A stretch of 35,621 bases of DNA from a virus, in the IMG/VR virus record IMGVR_UViG_3300006923_002237, positions 1-35,621 of that record; one strand, written 5' to 3'. The notes beneath the pieces were generated by a model that did not search any database, was not told the origin of the DNA, and was given only the letters and a program-made list of their open reading frames with translations. The translations under genes and the position numbers were made by a program. This document shows positions 18,701 to 25,470 of this stretch, piece by piece; position 1 is the first letter of the stretch, and each line of letters opens with the position of its first letter.

Positions 18701-18975
18701 AGAGCAAAGCAGTTAGAGTTGAAGCAGTTATAAAAACCCTTATAAAGGAGTTTACAATTAAAAACGGAAAAAATATCGGAAGAAAGTTTGGAAAGTATTT
18801 AGTTGAAGACAAATGGGGTAATACATGTGGCTTGACAGTTTGGACAAATGATTATGAAAAATATAAAAATCTTTTAATTGATGGTATACCATTCAAGGCT
18901 GTATGCTCTGTAAACGAATATATGGATACAAAAGATTTATCTTTAAAGACAATAGAAAGAATTTATGGGAGGTAA
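15727..18975 (+). CDS. dnaE: DNA polymerase III alpha subunit (DnaE-type) with PHP domain
   Basis: A C-family replicative polymerase, 1082 residues. The PHP domain keeps its metal residues: H10, H12, D44, H45, E70, H84, D213 and H215 (TSDAHYL), so proofreading or pyrophosphatase activity is possible. The palm follows: GPGRGSAGGSLVSYLTG (from about 387), the acidic pair in SFPDIDTDF (D429, D431) and KMDILGLKTLT (D581). Later come the thumb/fingers, an HhH region (LSKAGALDSFG) and an OB-fold (about 985-1060). No clear clamp-binding QxDMF-like motif is visible where E. coli DnaE has one. There is no separate epsilon-like exonuclease in the window. It should be the phage replicase. Confidence 0.95.
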   Translation: MAKSPFVSLHNHTELGSPLDGMNDVYKLFEQAKTLSHRAIAITDHGTLTAHFDAWKASKQTGVKLIPGIEAYFAPDLSVRKSYHLVLLPKNHNGYKNILRLNYESYKNQVSGYMGKKTPRISWEHLEKFGEDIICLTACSNGPIAKALIADGDEDEALSRLDRLIEIFGDRLYLELQPHNLKTEDGKVDQVRLNNALIKYANDKGIKYVATSDAHYLDADHAKYHDMMLAIKDKKAVDDPNRFRYGVQDMYLKSHEEITEFFGEEVASIAMKNSVDISEMCEEPSYLEPKGPRLPRFPLEKEADYGEFKSWHNRVGSEVDENKGYLRFKCMKSFKLKFSYLSKEKKREYWNRVKYELSILEERNFSSYMLIVADYINWAKESDIPVGPGRGSAGGSLVSYLTGITSVNPMDYGLLFERFHNKEKKSFPDIDTDFADPSKVKEYLKNKYGEDRVASISNWSTLSPKVIIKDVARSLRIGGDKSSAFKIANHITSIMPDAKNIEDAMKKSKEFKSYMERYPRLYQFASKLQGLTRNWSVHAAGVVISDEPLYNFVPLRIDDSGQTVTQWEKNRCEENGLIKMDILGLKTLTVIDNVFKNIKMTKGKVISIDDIPIDDEDTYKMISSGNNAGVFQLESTLSPLCQKIKPFNVSMISDINAMGRPSCSQKDRKDYIKRRFGKEESKFRHESLENALGDTFGVSLYEEGMMAIAKDCAGWDLNQADALRKITKLKGKDPELVMKTEANFLEDCVRKTDMSLRKAKDIWDNEIIPFGMYGFNKSHSILYSHISVYTAWLKRHYPTEFMCALLNSEDPNSDKSQEYINECLKMKIEVLPPDINYSKEKYSIKEEGVIVSGFSCLKGLGSKALQEITLNQPFVCVQEFLFKCNGRTVGKTAVQALSKAGALDSFGRTRKDLFENYAKYRTKIKAAAKKKKEICEIELPEYNDEWDLKEILINESQVLGRTISGQLHDAFKDFFSDSSIVTRLNQVEHMEKSKAVRVEAVIKTLIKEFTIKNGKNIGRKFGKYLVEDKWGNTCGLTVWTNDYEKYKNLLIDGIPFKAVCSVNEYMDTKDLSLKTIERIYGR

Positions 18976-18978
18976 AAA

Positions 18979-19422
18979 ATGATAACATGTAATTCTTGTA
19001 ATTTTTTAGTAAATGGAAATTTGAAATTTTCAATAAACGCAAATCAGTGTCCTAGTTGTGGTTCTGCTTTATTATCAAATGAAACTTTGAAAAAAGTTAA
19101 TTATTTGACTACAGAGTTGTTTCACAATGGCTTTGATTACTCCAGATCGGAGCTTAAACTTCTATCTATTTTTTTTGTAAATAAGATTGGAAAACTAGAA
19201 GGATTTGAGGGGGCTGAAGTGGAAGTTCAAGAACAAGAAGTCAAAACGATTGATGGTGATTTAAGTCAAATCAGAGATGAGGTTGCAGCTGAATTCAAAG
19301 ATGAAATACCTCTTGTTGAAGATGAAGACGAAGACAAGGTTCAAAGGCTACAGAGAATAGCAAAAGAAAATAGACTTTTAAACAAAAGAGGAGCTGCAGT
19401 AAGAAGAGTTTCTGATGATTAG
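18979..19422 (+). CDS. Zinc-ribbon protein (147 aa)
   Basis: Two CxxC pairs at the N-terminus (C4/C7 in CNSC, C24/C27 in CPSC) form a likely zinc ribbon. The region up to about residue 75 is compact and hydrophobic; the rest is acidic and probably flexible (DEDEDKVQRLQRIAKE), ending in a basic patch. It starts three bases after the polymerase stop with GGAGG in front, and its end overlaps the next gene by 8 bases. This suggests a replication accessory role, but the family is not one I can name. Confidence 0.65.
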   Translation: MITCNSCNFLVNGNLKFSINANQCPSCGSALLSNETLKKVNYLTTELFHNGFDYSRSELKLLSIFFVNKIGKLEGFEGAEVEVQEQEVKTIDGDLSQIRDEVAAEFKDEIPLVEDEDEDKVQRLQRIAKENRLLNKRGAAVRRVSDD

Positions 19423-19702
19423 AGCAATAGGTAATAAAAGAGTTAGTTTGAGTCATGAGGAGTTTGCGGCTTATAATGAGATAATAAAGACTGTAGACAA
19501 AACTGAGTTTAATGGAATTTTTACTTCTGATAAAAATGGCTTTATAACCGCAGTACTACCACCTTCTAATGAGAAGATATCCATGGTGGTTGTTTATTTT
19601 TTATTTAATATAATGCTAAACCAAAGAGTTAGAAATATGGATGTTTTAATTAAAAGACTTGATAAATTAGAAAAAGAAATAACTTCTTTAAAGGAGAGCT
19701 AG
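19415..19702 (+). CDS. Small conserved-looking phage protein (95 aa)
   Basis: No named domain. The layout (RAIGNKRVSLSHEEFAAYNE, a short loop, NGFITAVLPPSNEKISM, then a hydrophobic helix MVVVYFLFNIMLNQRVR) recalls an uncharacterised phage family that I have seen near replication genes; this is memory, not a search result. The C-terminus is a coiled coil (LIKRLDKLEKEI). Start and stop both overlap neighbours (8 bases upstream; one base with the GTG of the methyltransferase). Confidence 0.55.
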   Translation: MIRAIGNKRVSLSHEEFAAYNEIIKTVDKTEFNGIFTSDKNGFITAVLPPSNEKISMVVVYFLFNIMLNQRVRNMDVLIKRLDKLEKEITSLKES

Positions 19703-20391
19703 TGAAAATATTTAATGATGACTGCCTTGATGTTTTGTTGGAAATGGAAGAAGAAAGTATTGACTTAGTTCTTTGTGACCCTCCATACAAAACTACTAAG
19801 AGGGGAACCTCAGGAACTATGAAAGGCTTCTTCTTAAAAAAAGAAGGCAAGAATGGTAATGGTGGCTTTAAAGAAAATAATTTAGATATAAATGATTATC
19901 TGCCACTTTTGTTCAAAGTCATGAAGCCAAAAGCTCATGGGTATCTAATGTGTAATGATAAAAACCTTGTTGACTTTCATACAGCTATTAAAAAACACGG
20001 ATTTAAAATATTTAAAACTTTGATATGGGCAAAAAATAATGTTGTAGCAAACCAGTATTATATGAGCTCTCATGAGTATATTATATTTTTTAGAAAGGGC
20101 AAGGCTAAGATGATAAATAACAGAGGCACAAGAAGTGTATTAAGTTATAATAACCCCAAGCCTAAAATTCACCCTTCTGAAAAGCCTGTTGATATGTTAG
20201 AAGCACTTATAAGAAACTCCTCAGAAAAAGAAGGTGTTGTGTTGGATTTTGCTATGGGTTCTGGTTCGACTTGTATAGCTGCTATAAACTCTGGCAGAAA
20301 GTTTATAGGAATTGAAAAAGACAAAGAGTATTTTGATATTGCAGAAAAAAGAATAAAGTTACATTCAAGTAAAACACAAAAGGAGATTTAA
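19702..20391 (+). CDS. DNA methyltransferase, beta-class N6-adenine/N4-cytosine type
   Basis: An AdoMet-dependent DNA amino-methyltransferase of 229 residues. The catalytic motif IV is DPPY (26-29), near the N-terminus; the AdoMet-binding motif FAMGSGST (183-190) is near the C-terminus, followed by GRKFIGIEKDKEYF. That order is the beta class. HPSEKPVDMLEALI is the usual lead-in to the AdoMet site. The start is GTG at 19702, sharing its G with the previous stop TAG, with GGAGAG just upstream. No restriction enzyme is adjacent, so this is an orphan enzyme, probably protecting phage DNA or marking replication. Base specificity cannot be read. Confidence 0.87.
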   Translation: MKIFNDDCLDVLLEMEEESIDLVLCDPPYKTTKRGTSGTMKGFFLKKEGKNGNGGFKENNLDINDYLPLLFKVMKPKAHGYLMCNDKNLVDFHTAIKKHGFKIFKTLIWAKNNVVANQYYMSSHEYIIFFRKGKAKMINNRGTRSVLSYNNPKPKIHPSEKPVDMLEALIRNSSEKEGVVLDFAMGSGSTCIAAINSGRKFIGIEKDKEYFDIAEKRIKLHSSKTQKEI

Positions 20392-20392
20392 A

Positions 20393-20935
20393 ATGAAAAC
20401 GTTAAGAGACCTTATTAATATAGATAATTTTAATATTCAAGATTTAAGAATCGATGATATAATGAAAGTAGAAGAAAAGCTTCCTAAAAGTGGAGTCTTC
20501 GACTTAAACATCGCTGAAGGCGGGTTGATTCTCACTTTAGAAGGGCAGAACTTATGTCAAGATAAGATAGCTAAGATTGATAGATATCTAGGTTATTTGG
20601 AAACTGAAAAAAATAAAGCTTGGTCTATAGCTGCTTTAGAAGAGGCGAAAAAGAAGGGCTACAAAACAGCGAAGGACAAAGAATGGTACGCACAGAGTAA
20701 TGATGCCTATATCGAGATTCTCAACCAAATAACGGTAGCAAAAGTATCAAAGAAATGGCTGGAAAACAAAGCTTCGTATTTCTCAGGGTGGCATTATTCT
20801 TTTAAAACTTTCATTCGTAGAGATTATTCTATAGAAAATATAAGCGGAGTAAATTTTTCTGCTTATAATATAGAGGTCGGAGGGCAAGAAACTCCTCAAG
20901 ATCTCACTAACGATAACGAAATTGAATGGGGTTGA
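20393..20935 (+). CDS. Possible UvsY-like recombination mediator
   Basis: A 180-residue, mainly helical protein. From residue 58 the pattern IAKIDRYLGYLETEKNKAW, then KVSKKWLENKASYFSGWHYSFKTFIRRDY, resembles the layout of T4 UvsY, in which a basic helix is followed by an SLQYWGILLDFCSGALDAIKSRGF-like segment. The match is by shape and a few residues, not a firm homology. Context helps: the next gene is the ssDNA-binding protein, and RecA is at 23977. If right, it would load RecA on SSB-coated DNA. AAGGAG lies before the ATG. Confidence 0.5.
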   Translation: MKTLRDLINIDNFNIQDLRIDDIMKVEEKLPKSGVFDLNIAEGGLILTLEGQNLCQDKIAKIDRYLGYLETEKNKAWSIAALEEAKKKGYKTAKDKEWYAQSNDAYIEILNQITVAKVSKKWLENKASYFSGWHYSFKTFIRRDYSIENISGVNFSAYNIEVGGQETPQDLTNDNEIEWG

Positions 20936-20982
20936 AAAAGCCTAAAGACAACTCAAAGAAAATATAAATTCTCACAAAATAT

Positions 20983-20997
20983 GGAGTTTTAAACTCC
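20983..20997. promoter_or_regulatory. 15-base inverted repeat in the ssDNA-binding protein leader
   Basis: GGAGTTTTAAACTCC is a perfect inverted repeat 33 bases before the SSB start, in a 94-base leader that also holds TATAAAT (20963-20969) as a possible -10 box. It is not followed by a T-run, so it is not a standard terminator. It could be an operator or an RNA hairpin for autoregulation, as T4 gp32 controls its own leader; this is inference. Confidence 0.4.
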
Positions 20998-21029
20998 CAC
21001 TCATAAAAATATAAACACAGGAGATAAAC

Positions 21030-21656
21030 ATGAGTAAAATAGTATTTGGCGAAATAGATTGGAATGCAGCAGACGTAGGTTCACAAGGAGAGAAAAAGAA
21101 TCTTTACATGCGTTTACAGCAAGGTGAAAACGTAGTACGTGTAATGGGTAATCCAATCCAATATTATGTTCACTGGGTTCAAGCACCAGATGGGTCTAAA
21201 AAGAAAGTTAATTCACCAGTAGAAAGCCCAACTTTGGTTGCACGACTTGAAGACGCAGGTTTTAGACGACAATCAAAATGGCTTATTAAAGTTCTAGATC
21301 GAGAAGATAATGATTTCAAAGTAATGGAAGTTGGAAGTCAAATCTTTAATGGCATCAAAGCTCTTTATAATAATGACAAATGGGGAAAGGTTACAAATTA
21401 TGACATTAGTGTTGTTCGAGGGCCAAAAGGATCTCAGCCCTTATATAACGTCACACCTAACCCAAAAGAGAAACTAGATAGTTCTTTTAAAGATAAGTAT
21501 GCTCAATTTAATACAGATGTCAATATTGAAAAGCTTATTGCGCCTGCAAGTGCAGAGAAGGTGTGTGAAATTATGGGGTGGGAAGCATCTGACTACTCAT
21601 CTCAAACTACGGCAGATAGTGCTGGAGAAGAAGATTTTGATTTCGATTTTAGCTAG
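21030..21656 (+). CDS. Phage single-stranded DNA-binding protein
   Basis: A 208-residue protein with features of phage SSBs: an N-terminal segment YMRLQQGENVVRVMG, QYYVHWVQAPDG, and KWLIKVLDREDNDFKVMEVG, followed by a WGKVTNYDISVVRG strand, consistent with an OB-like fold. The C-terminus is an acidic tail ending EEDFDFDFS, like the partner-binding tip of SSB (DDDIPF in E. coli). It sits after the possible UvsY-like gene and alone before a strong terminator, with its own leader; high expression is expected of an SSB. AGGAG precedes the ATG. Functional identity is likely; the exact family name is not certain. Confidence 0.75.
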   Translation: MSKIVFGEIDWNAADVGSQGEKKNLYMRLQQGENVVRVMGNPIQYYVHWVQAPDGSKKKVNSPVESPTLVARLEDAGFRRQSKWLIKVLDREDNDFKVMEVGSQIFNGIKALYNNDKWGKVTNYDISVVRGPKGSQPLYNVTPNPKEKLDSSFKDKYAQFNTDVNIEKLIAPASAEKVCEIMGWEASDYSSQTTADSAGEEDFDFDFS

Positions 21657-21696
21657 AACCTAAATAAAAACCTTAGTTATAAACTTTAAATAACCA

Positions 21697-21726
21697 AAAG
21701 GAGACCAAACGGTCTCCTTTTTTTTT
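21697..21726 (+). terminator. Strong rho-independent terminator
   Basis: A perfect 10-bp stem, AAAGGAGACC (21697-21706) with GGTCTCCTTT (21711-21720), loop AAAC, continues into a run of nine Ts (21718-21726). It closes the polymerase-to-SSB unit. Confidence 0.95.
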
Positions 21727-21757
21727 AACTAAAAAAGTTTATTATTTAAAAACTGAT

Positions 21758-21763
21758 TATAAT
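21758..21763 (+). promoter_or_regulatory. Candidate -10 box (TATAAT) for the recombination/chaperonin unit
   Basis: TATAAT lies 27 bases before the ATG at 21790 and just after the strong terminator, where a new promoter is expected. There is no clear -35 at 16-18 bases; ATTATTTAAAA occurs 6 bases upstream and again before the candidate promoter at 26678. Confidence 0.5.
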
Positions 21764-21789
21764 TAGTATTAATAGAAAGGTAACTTTAT

Positions 21790-22332
21790 ATGAAAACAGT
21801 TTTAAGTTTAGATATATCATCATCCACGATAGGGTGGGCAATAGTTAAGTACAACAGAAAAGAGTACCAGCTTTTAGAATATGGACATATAAAGCCACCA
21901 AGAAAGAAACAAGAAAAGATAATAAAGTTATCAAAAACTTATGATATGATAAAAGATTTAATTGTTGAAAAAGATCCTGATGAAGTTGCAGTAGAACAAT
22001 ACGCATCTAAATTTAGCAGAGGAAAAAGTACTGCGAATACAATCATTGTTTTATCTACTTACAATGAAACTGTAAAGCTATGTTGTTACAGGGAGCTTGA
22101 TATAATCACTTATGCTTATGCACCTGTCTCGGTGAGATCCAAGATGAGTAAGTATTTTTCTGAAAAAATATCAAATAAAGATGAGGCTTTTGATTTCGTT
22201 GTAAAAAAAGTTAAAGGTTTTAAAACAACATTAAATCGTGTGAATAATATAAAGAAAGAATGTTATGACGAAGCCGATGCTATATGTGTTGGTATATGTC
22301 ATTTTATCGCAAAATTAGAATCGGAGGAATAA
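21790..22332 (+). CDS. RuvC-like Holliday junction resolvase
   Basis: An RNase H-fold resolvase of 180 residues. The four acidic residues fit RuvC: D8 (LSLDISSSTIGWAIV), E69 (VAVEQYASKF) and D160/D163 (YDEADAICVG), equivalent to D7, E66, D138 and D141 of E. coli RuvC. It would cut branched recombination intermediates before packaging, the job of gp49 in T4, which has an unrelated fold. Its stop codon shares a base with the GroEL start (TAATG at 22330), so the two are coupled. AGAAAGG at about 21774 is a modest ribosome site. Confidence 0.85.
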   Translation: MKTVLSLDISSSTIGWAIVKYNRKEYQLLEYGHIKPPRKKQEKIIKLSKTYDMIKDLIVEKDPDEVAVEQYASKFSRGKSTANTIIVLSTYNETVKLCCYRELDIITYAYAPVSVRSKMSKYFSEKISNKDEAFDFVVKKVKGFKTTLNRVNNIKKECYDEADAICVGICHFIAKLESEE

Positions 22333-23966
22333 TGAGTAAAATTGTTTTATTTGACAAAGATGCACAAGATAAGATTATATCTGGGGTTAGTAAGTTATCC
22401 AGAATAGTAGGAGTAACTATGGGACCCAGAGGTAAGAATGTTATTATCGGAAAGCCAGTAGGTGCTCCAGTTATAACAAAAGACGGGGTGTCTGTAGCTA
22501 GACAAGTTATATTAGATGACCCTATAGAAGAGCTTGCTTCGCAGCTTGTAAAAGAAGTTGCAGGAAGAACCGCAGTTGTAGCTGGAGACGGAACAACAAC
22601 GGCTACTGTTTTGACAGATGAAATAATGTCTTTGTCAAGAGAAGTTTTAAAAGATACAAATCCAATTGACTTTAGAGATGGACTAAATTGGGCAAAGAAT
22701 CAAATAATTGAAATATTAGACAAAAATACAAAATATAAGTTGTCTGATGAAGATATAATTAACATAGCAACAATATCTACAAACTCAGACAAAGAACTTG
22801 GTCAAGCTATAGGTGAAGCATTTATATGGGCAGGCAAATTAGGAACAGTTGGAGCAGAGGCTTATCCTAATGTTAAAACTCAAGTAAGAAAAGTAGATGG
22901 CGTTTCTTTGAAGAAAGGCTTTTGTTCTCCTAATTTTCTTTCTAAAGGAGATACAGAATTACTTTTAGAAAATGCTTACATTTTACTCGTTGATAGAAAG
23001 TTAACTCATGTTAATGATTGTTCTCATTTTTTAAATGAAGTTGCAAAAACAAATAGACCGCTTTTAGTTTTGTCAAAGGGAGTGGAGAAGGTGGCTTTGG
23101 ATACCTGTATTGAAAATAACAAAAAAGGCTTTTTAAATGTTTGTTGTGTTGATTTACCAAAAAAATTACAAAACGGAAATTCCATGGAAGATCTGTCGAT
23201 TTTGACAGGGGCAACTGTTTTTTCTGATATTTTAGGCACTCCTCTTTCTTCTGCTGTTTTAAAAGATTTAGGGTCTGCAGAAAGAATTGTAATAGACAGA
23301 TTGACAACTCAAATTTTTAATTCAGAAATACAAGAAGAAAGAAGAACGGAAAAGCTAAGGCTTTATAGAGAAGACTCTTTGCAGCCAATTAGTGATCAGG
23401 CAAGAAAAGAGATAAGGGATTATATGTCCTTCTTGTCATGCAAAGCTGCTATGATAACAGTTGGTTATGATACTGAGTTAGAATTAAGAGAAAAAGGAGA
23501 TAGAGTTGAAGATGCTATGCATGCAACTGATGCTGCAATAGAGGAGGGTATTCTTCCAGGTGGTGGCGTGTCTCTGTTGAGAGCAGCAAAAGAATTATCA
23601 GAATCTAATATTCCAGAGAAGTACCTTCCTGCAGCACAAGTACTCATAAGAGCGTGTGTGCGTCCGTTTAAGCAAATCATGAGCAATGCAGATCTAGATT
23701 ATAATTCTTATTTGCATCAAATTTATGAATGCAAAGAGTTTTATTATGGTTATAATATAATCAGTGGCGAAATAGAAAATTTGGTTGAGACGGGTGTAGT
23801 GGATCCGTCTAAAGTAACAAGGACCGCAGTTTCTAATGCAGTTAGCGTCTCACTTCTTTTGATAAATACAAATGCAGTTTTAGCAGAAAGAAAAGATGAC
23901 CCTTCCGCTTGGCAACCACAGCCAGGCTGGAGACCGCCAGATGGAACATTAAATCATAAATATTAG
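22332..23966 (+). CDS. groEL: GroEL-like chaperonin (Hsp60)
   Basis: A full-length chaperonin subunit of 544 residues. The ATP site is intact: TMGPRGKNV (29-37), KDGVSVA with D51, GDGTTTATVL (85-94, D86) and EEGILPGGGVSLLRA. D51 and D86 correspond to D52 and D87 of E. coli GroEL. The flexible GGM-repeat tail of cellular GroEL is replaced by a Trp/Pro-rich end (DDPSAWQPQPGWRPPDGT). A longer frame begins at 22284 inside the resolvase gene, but GGAGG at 22323 fixes the start at 22332. No GroES-like gene is in the window. Phage chaperonins are known in some jumbo phages (for example EL and OBP of Pseudomonas). Confidence 0.95.
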   Translation: MSKIVLFDKDAQDKIISGVSKLSRIVGVTMGPRGKNVIIGKPVGAPVITKDGVSVARQVILDDPIEELASQLVKEVAGRTAVVAGDGTTTATVLTDEIMSLSREVLKDTNPIDFRDGLNWAKNQIIEILDKNTKYKLSDEDIINIATISTNSDKELGQAIGEAFIWAGKLGTVGAEAYPNVKTQVRKVDGVSLKKGFCSPNFLSKGDTELLLENAYILLVDRKLTHVNDCSHFLNEVAKTNRPLLVLSKGVEKVALDTCIENNKKGFLNVCCVDLPKKLQNGNSMEDLSILTGATVFSDILGTPLSSAVLKDLGSAERIVIDRLTTQIFNSEIQEERRTEKLRLYREDSLQPISDQARKEIRDYMSFLSCKAAMITVGYDTELELREKGDRVEDAMHATDAAIEEGILPGGGVSLLRAAKELSESNIPEKYLPAAQVLIRACVRPFKQIMSNADLDYNSYLHQIYECKEFYYGYNIISGEIENLVETGVVDPSKVTRTAVSNAVSVSLLLINTNAVLAERKDDPSAWQPQPGWRPPDGTLNHKY

Positions 23967-23976
23967 GAGGTTATTA

Positions 23977-25134
23977 ATGTCAGATAAAGTATTAAGCGAA
24001 ACTCAAGCACTAAGTCAACTAGAAGCACTATTTGGTTTGAAAAGCATTTCTCATCCAGATGTAAACTCTAAGGTTGACGTTATTCCTACAGGCTCTATTG
24101 CTTTAGATTATGCAATTGGAGCAGGTGGAGTGCCGAGAGGTAGAATTACTCAGTTTGCAGGAAAAGAAAGCTCAGGAAAGACTTTTCTTGCTTTACAAAC
24201 AGCTGCAAACTGGCAAAAACAAGATCCTGAAAATTGTTTTGCTTTTATTGATTGTGAATATACATATGATACAGAATGGGCAGAGAAGTTTGGAATTGAC
24301 AATGATAGAGTGTTTTATATTAAAACAAATGAAGCAGAAAAAGTGTTTCAAGGCTTGGTAGGAAGAGTTAAGGTGAACTCTGCAACTAAGAAAGAAACAA
24401 AGATTCAGGGTGTATTTGATATGATAGCAAAGGGTCAAAGAATTAAAGTTCCCAGTCCTAGAGGGAAGGCGAATGTTTTAGATTTATCCAAATTGGGTTT
24501 AATAATAGTTGACTCTGTTGCAGCTATGCAACCTCCAATGGAAAGAACCTCAGCAGTAGGAAAACAAAACATGGCTTTGATGGCAAGGTTTCTTTCTGTA
24601 GAATTAAGAAAAATGACTCCTGGAGTTGCAGCGGCAAATGTGGCAATGATTTTCATTAACCAGTTAAGAGTTGATCCAGGAAAGATGTTTGGAAACCCAG
24701 AGGACTCTCCTGGCGGTAGAGCACTAAAACACGCCTGCTCTCTTATGGTGAACTTAGCACCTATGTCAGGTGTTGACAATACAGTGATTGACTCTGAAGG
24801 TGAAAAGGTTGGACATAAAGTTAGAGCTAAAATAGGAAAAAACAAAGTTGGAAGCCCTTATCGAAAAGCAGAATATACTATAGAGTATTTAAGTGGAATT
24901 ACAAAAAAAGGAGAAGAAATTCTCGAAGTAGGACAGAAATTAAACATAATAGAAAGACCCAGTGTAAGATCCTACATTATAAATGGTCAAAAGTTTTCTT
25001 CTAAAAAAGATGCCTTAGAGTATATTTCTACAGAAGAAACAAGTATAGTGGCATCTATTAGGTCCGCTATGATTGATGGGAATTCAGACTTCATACAAGA
25101 AATAGAAGAAAACCCATTATTGGAGAGTAAATAG
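23977..25134 (+). CDS. recA: RecA recombinase
   Basis: A true RecA rather than the UvsX type, 385 residues. Walker A is GKESSGKT (62-69), catalytic E94 is in FIDCEYTYD, Walker B is LGLIIVDSVAAM, and FINQLRVDPGKMFGNPE and SPGGRALKHACSL follow the RecA core. The Walker B strand is preceded by an extra segment of about 35 residues (around 120-160, with ATKKETKIQG and IKVPSPRGKANV) not present in E. coli RecA. The C-terminal domain is present. It drives strand exchange and, with the SbcCD-like pair and SSB, recombination-dependent replication. AGGAGG lies 8 bases before the ATG. Confidence 0.95.
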   Translation: MSDKVLSETQALSQLEALFGLKSISHPDVNSKVDVIPTGSIALDYAIGAGGVPRGRITQFAGKESSGKTFLALQTAANWQKQDPENCFAFIDCEYTYDTEWAEKFGIDNDRVFYIKTNEAEKVFQGLVGRVKVNSATKKETKIQGVFDMIAKGQRIKVPSPRGKANVLDLSKLGLIIVDSVAAMQPPMERTSAVGKQNMALMARFLSVELRKMTPGVAAANVAMIFINQLRVDPGKMFGNPEDSPGGRALKHACSLMVNLAPMSGVDNTVIDSEGEKVGHKVRAKIGKNKVGSPYRKAEYTIEYLSGITKKGEEILEVGQKLNIIERPSVRSYIINGQKFSSKKDALEYISTEETSIVASIRSAMIDGNSDFIQEIEENPLLESK

Positions 25135-25470
25135 ATGTTGATTTATTGTGATAATATTTGTAGAGACTTAATGGACGTATCTCTTGATTTAGATACGGAC
25201 GAAGCGATTTGCAAAACCTGTGGAGAAGTTGTAACTAACGTAACACACTTTACAAAGCTTTCTATGAAGTTAAATAAAGATATAATAAAAACAAATAAGA
25301 AAGGAGCCTTCGTATTTAAATGCAAGGCTCACGATCAAATGACCGAAGTTCACTATGTTAAGTCTAGATTAAAAGGAAAGAGCTGTCCAGAAGATGAGGA
25401 CTGCCTGATAGATGTAACCGAAAGTATGAAAAATGCAATAAAGCACTACGGAGATAAGTTTAATGATTGA
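25135..25470 (+). CDS. Multi-cysteine zinc-ribbon protein (111 aa)
   Basis: Cysteines and histidines are spaced for zinc: C5/C9, C26/C29 (ICKTCGEVV), C63/H66 and C84/C90. The CKTCGE knuckle is typical of zinc ribbons. The ATG follows the RecA stop directly (TAGATG), and the 3' end overlaps the TOPRIM primase gene by 8 bases. This position makes a DNA or primase-accessory role attractive, but no named family was recognised. Confidence 0.62.
   Translation: MLIYCDNICRDLMDVSLDLDTDEAICKTCGEVVTNVTHFTKLSMKLNKDIIKTNKKGAFVFKCKAHDQMTEVHYVKSRLKGKSCPEDEDCLIDVTESMKNAIKHYGDKFND

Noticed and set aside
19702-20391. Restriction-modification system
   Set aside because: The methyltransferase has no adjacent restriction enzyme; it reads as an orphan phage enzyme.
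20983-20997. Terminator after the 20393 gene
   Set aside because: The inverted repeat is perfect but is followed by CACTCATAAAAAT, not a T-run.
22284-22331. N-terminal extension of the chaperonin from 22284
   Set aside because: The extension lies inside the RuvC-like gene; GGAGG at 22323 and GroEL homology place the start at 22332.
24110-24361. Forward frame inside recA
   Set aside because: It is a different frame of a clear RecA gene, with no ribosome site and no domain.
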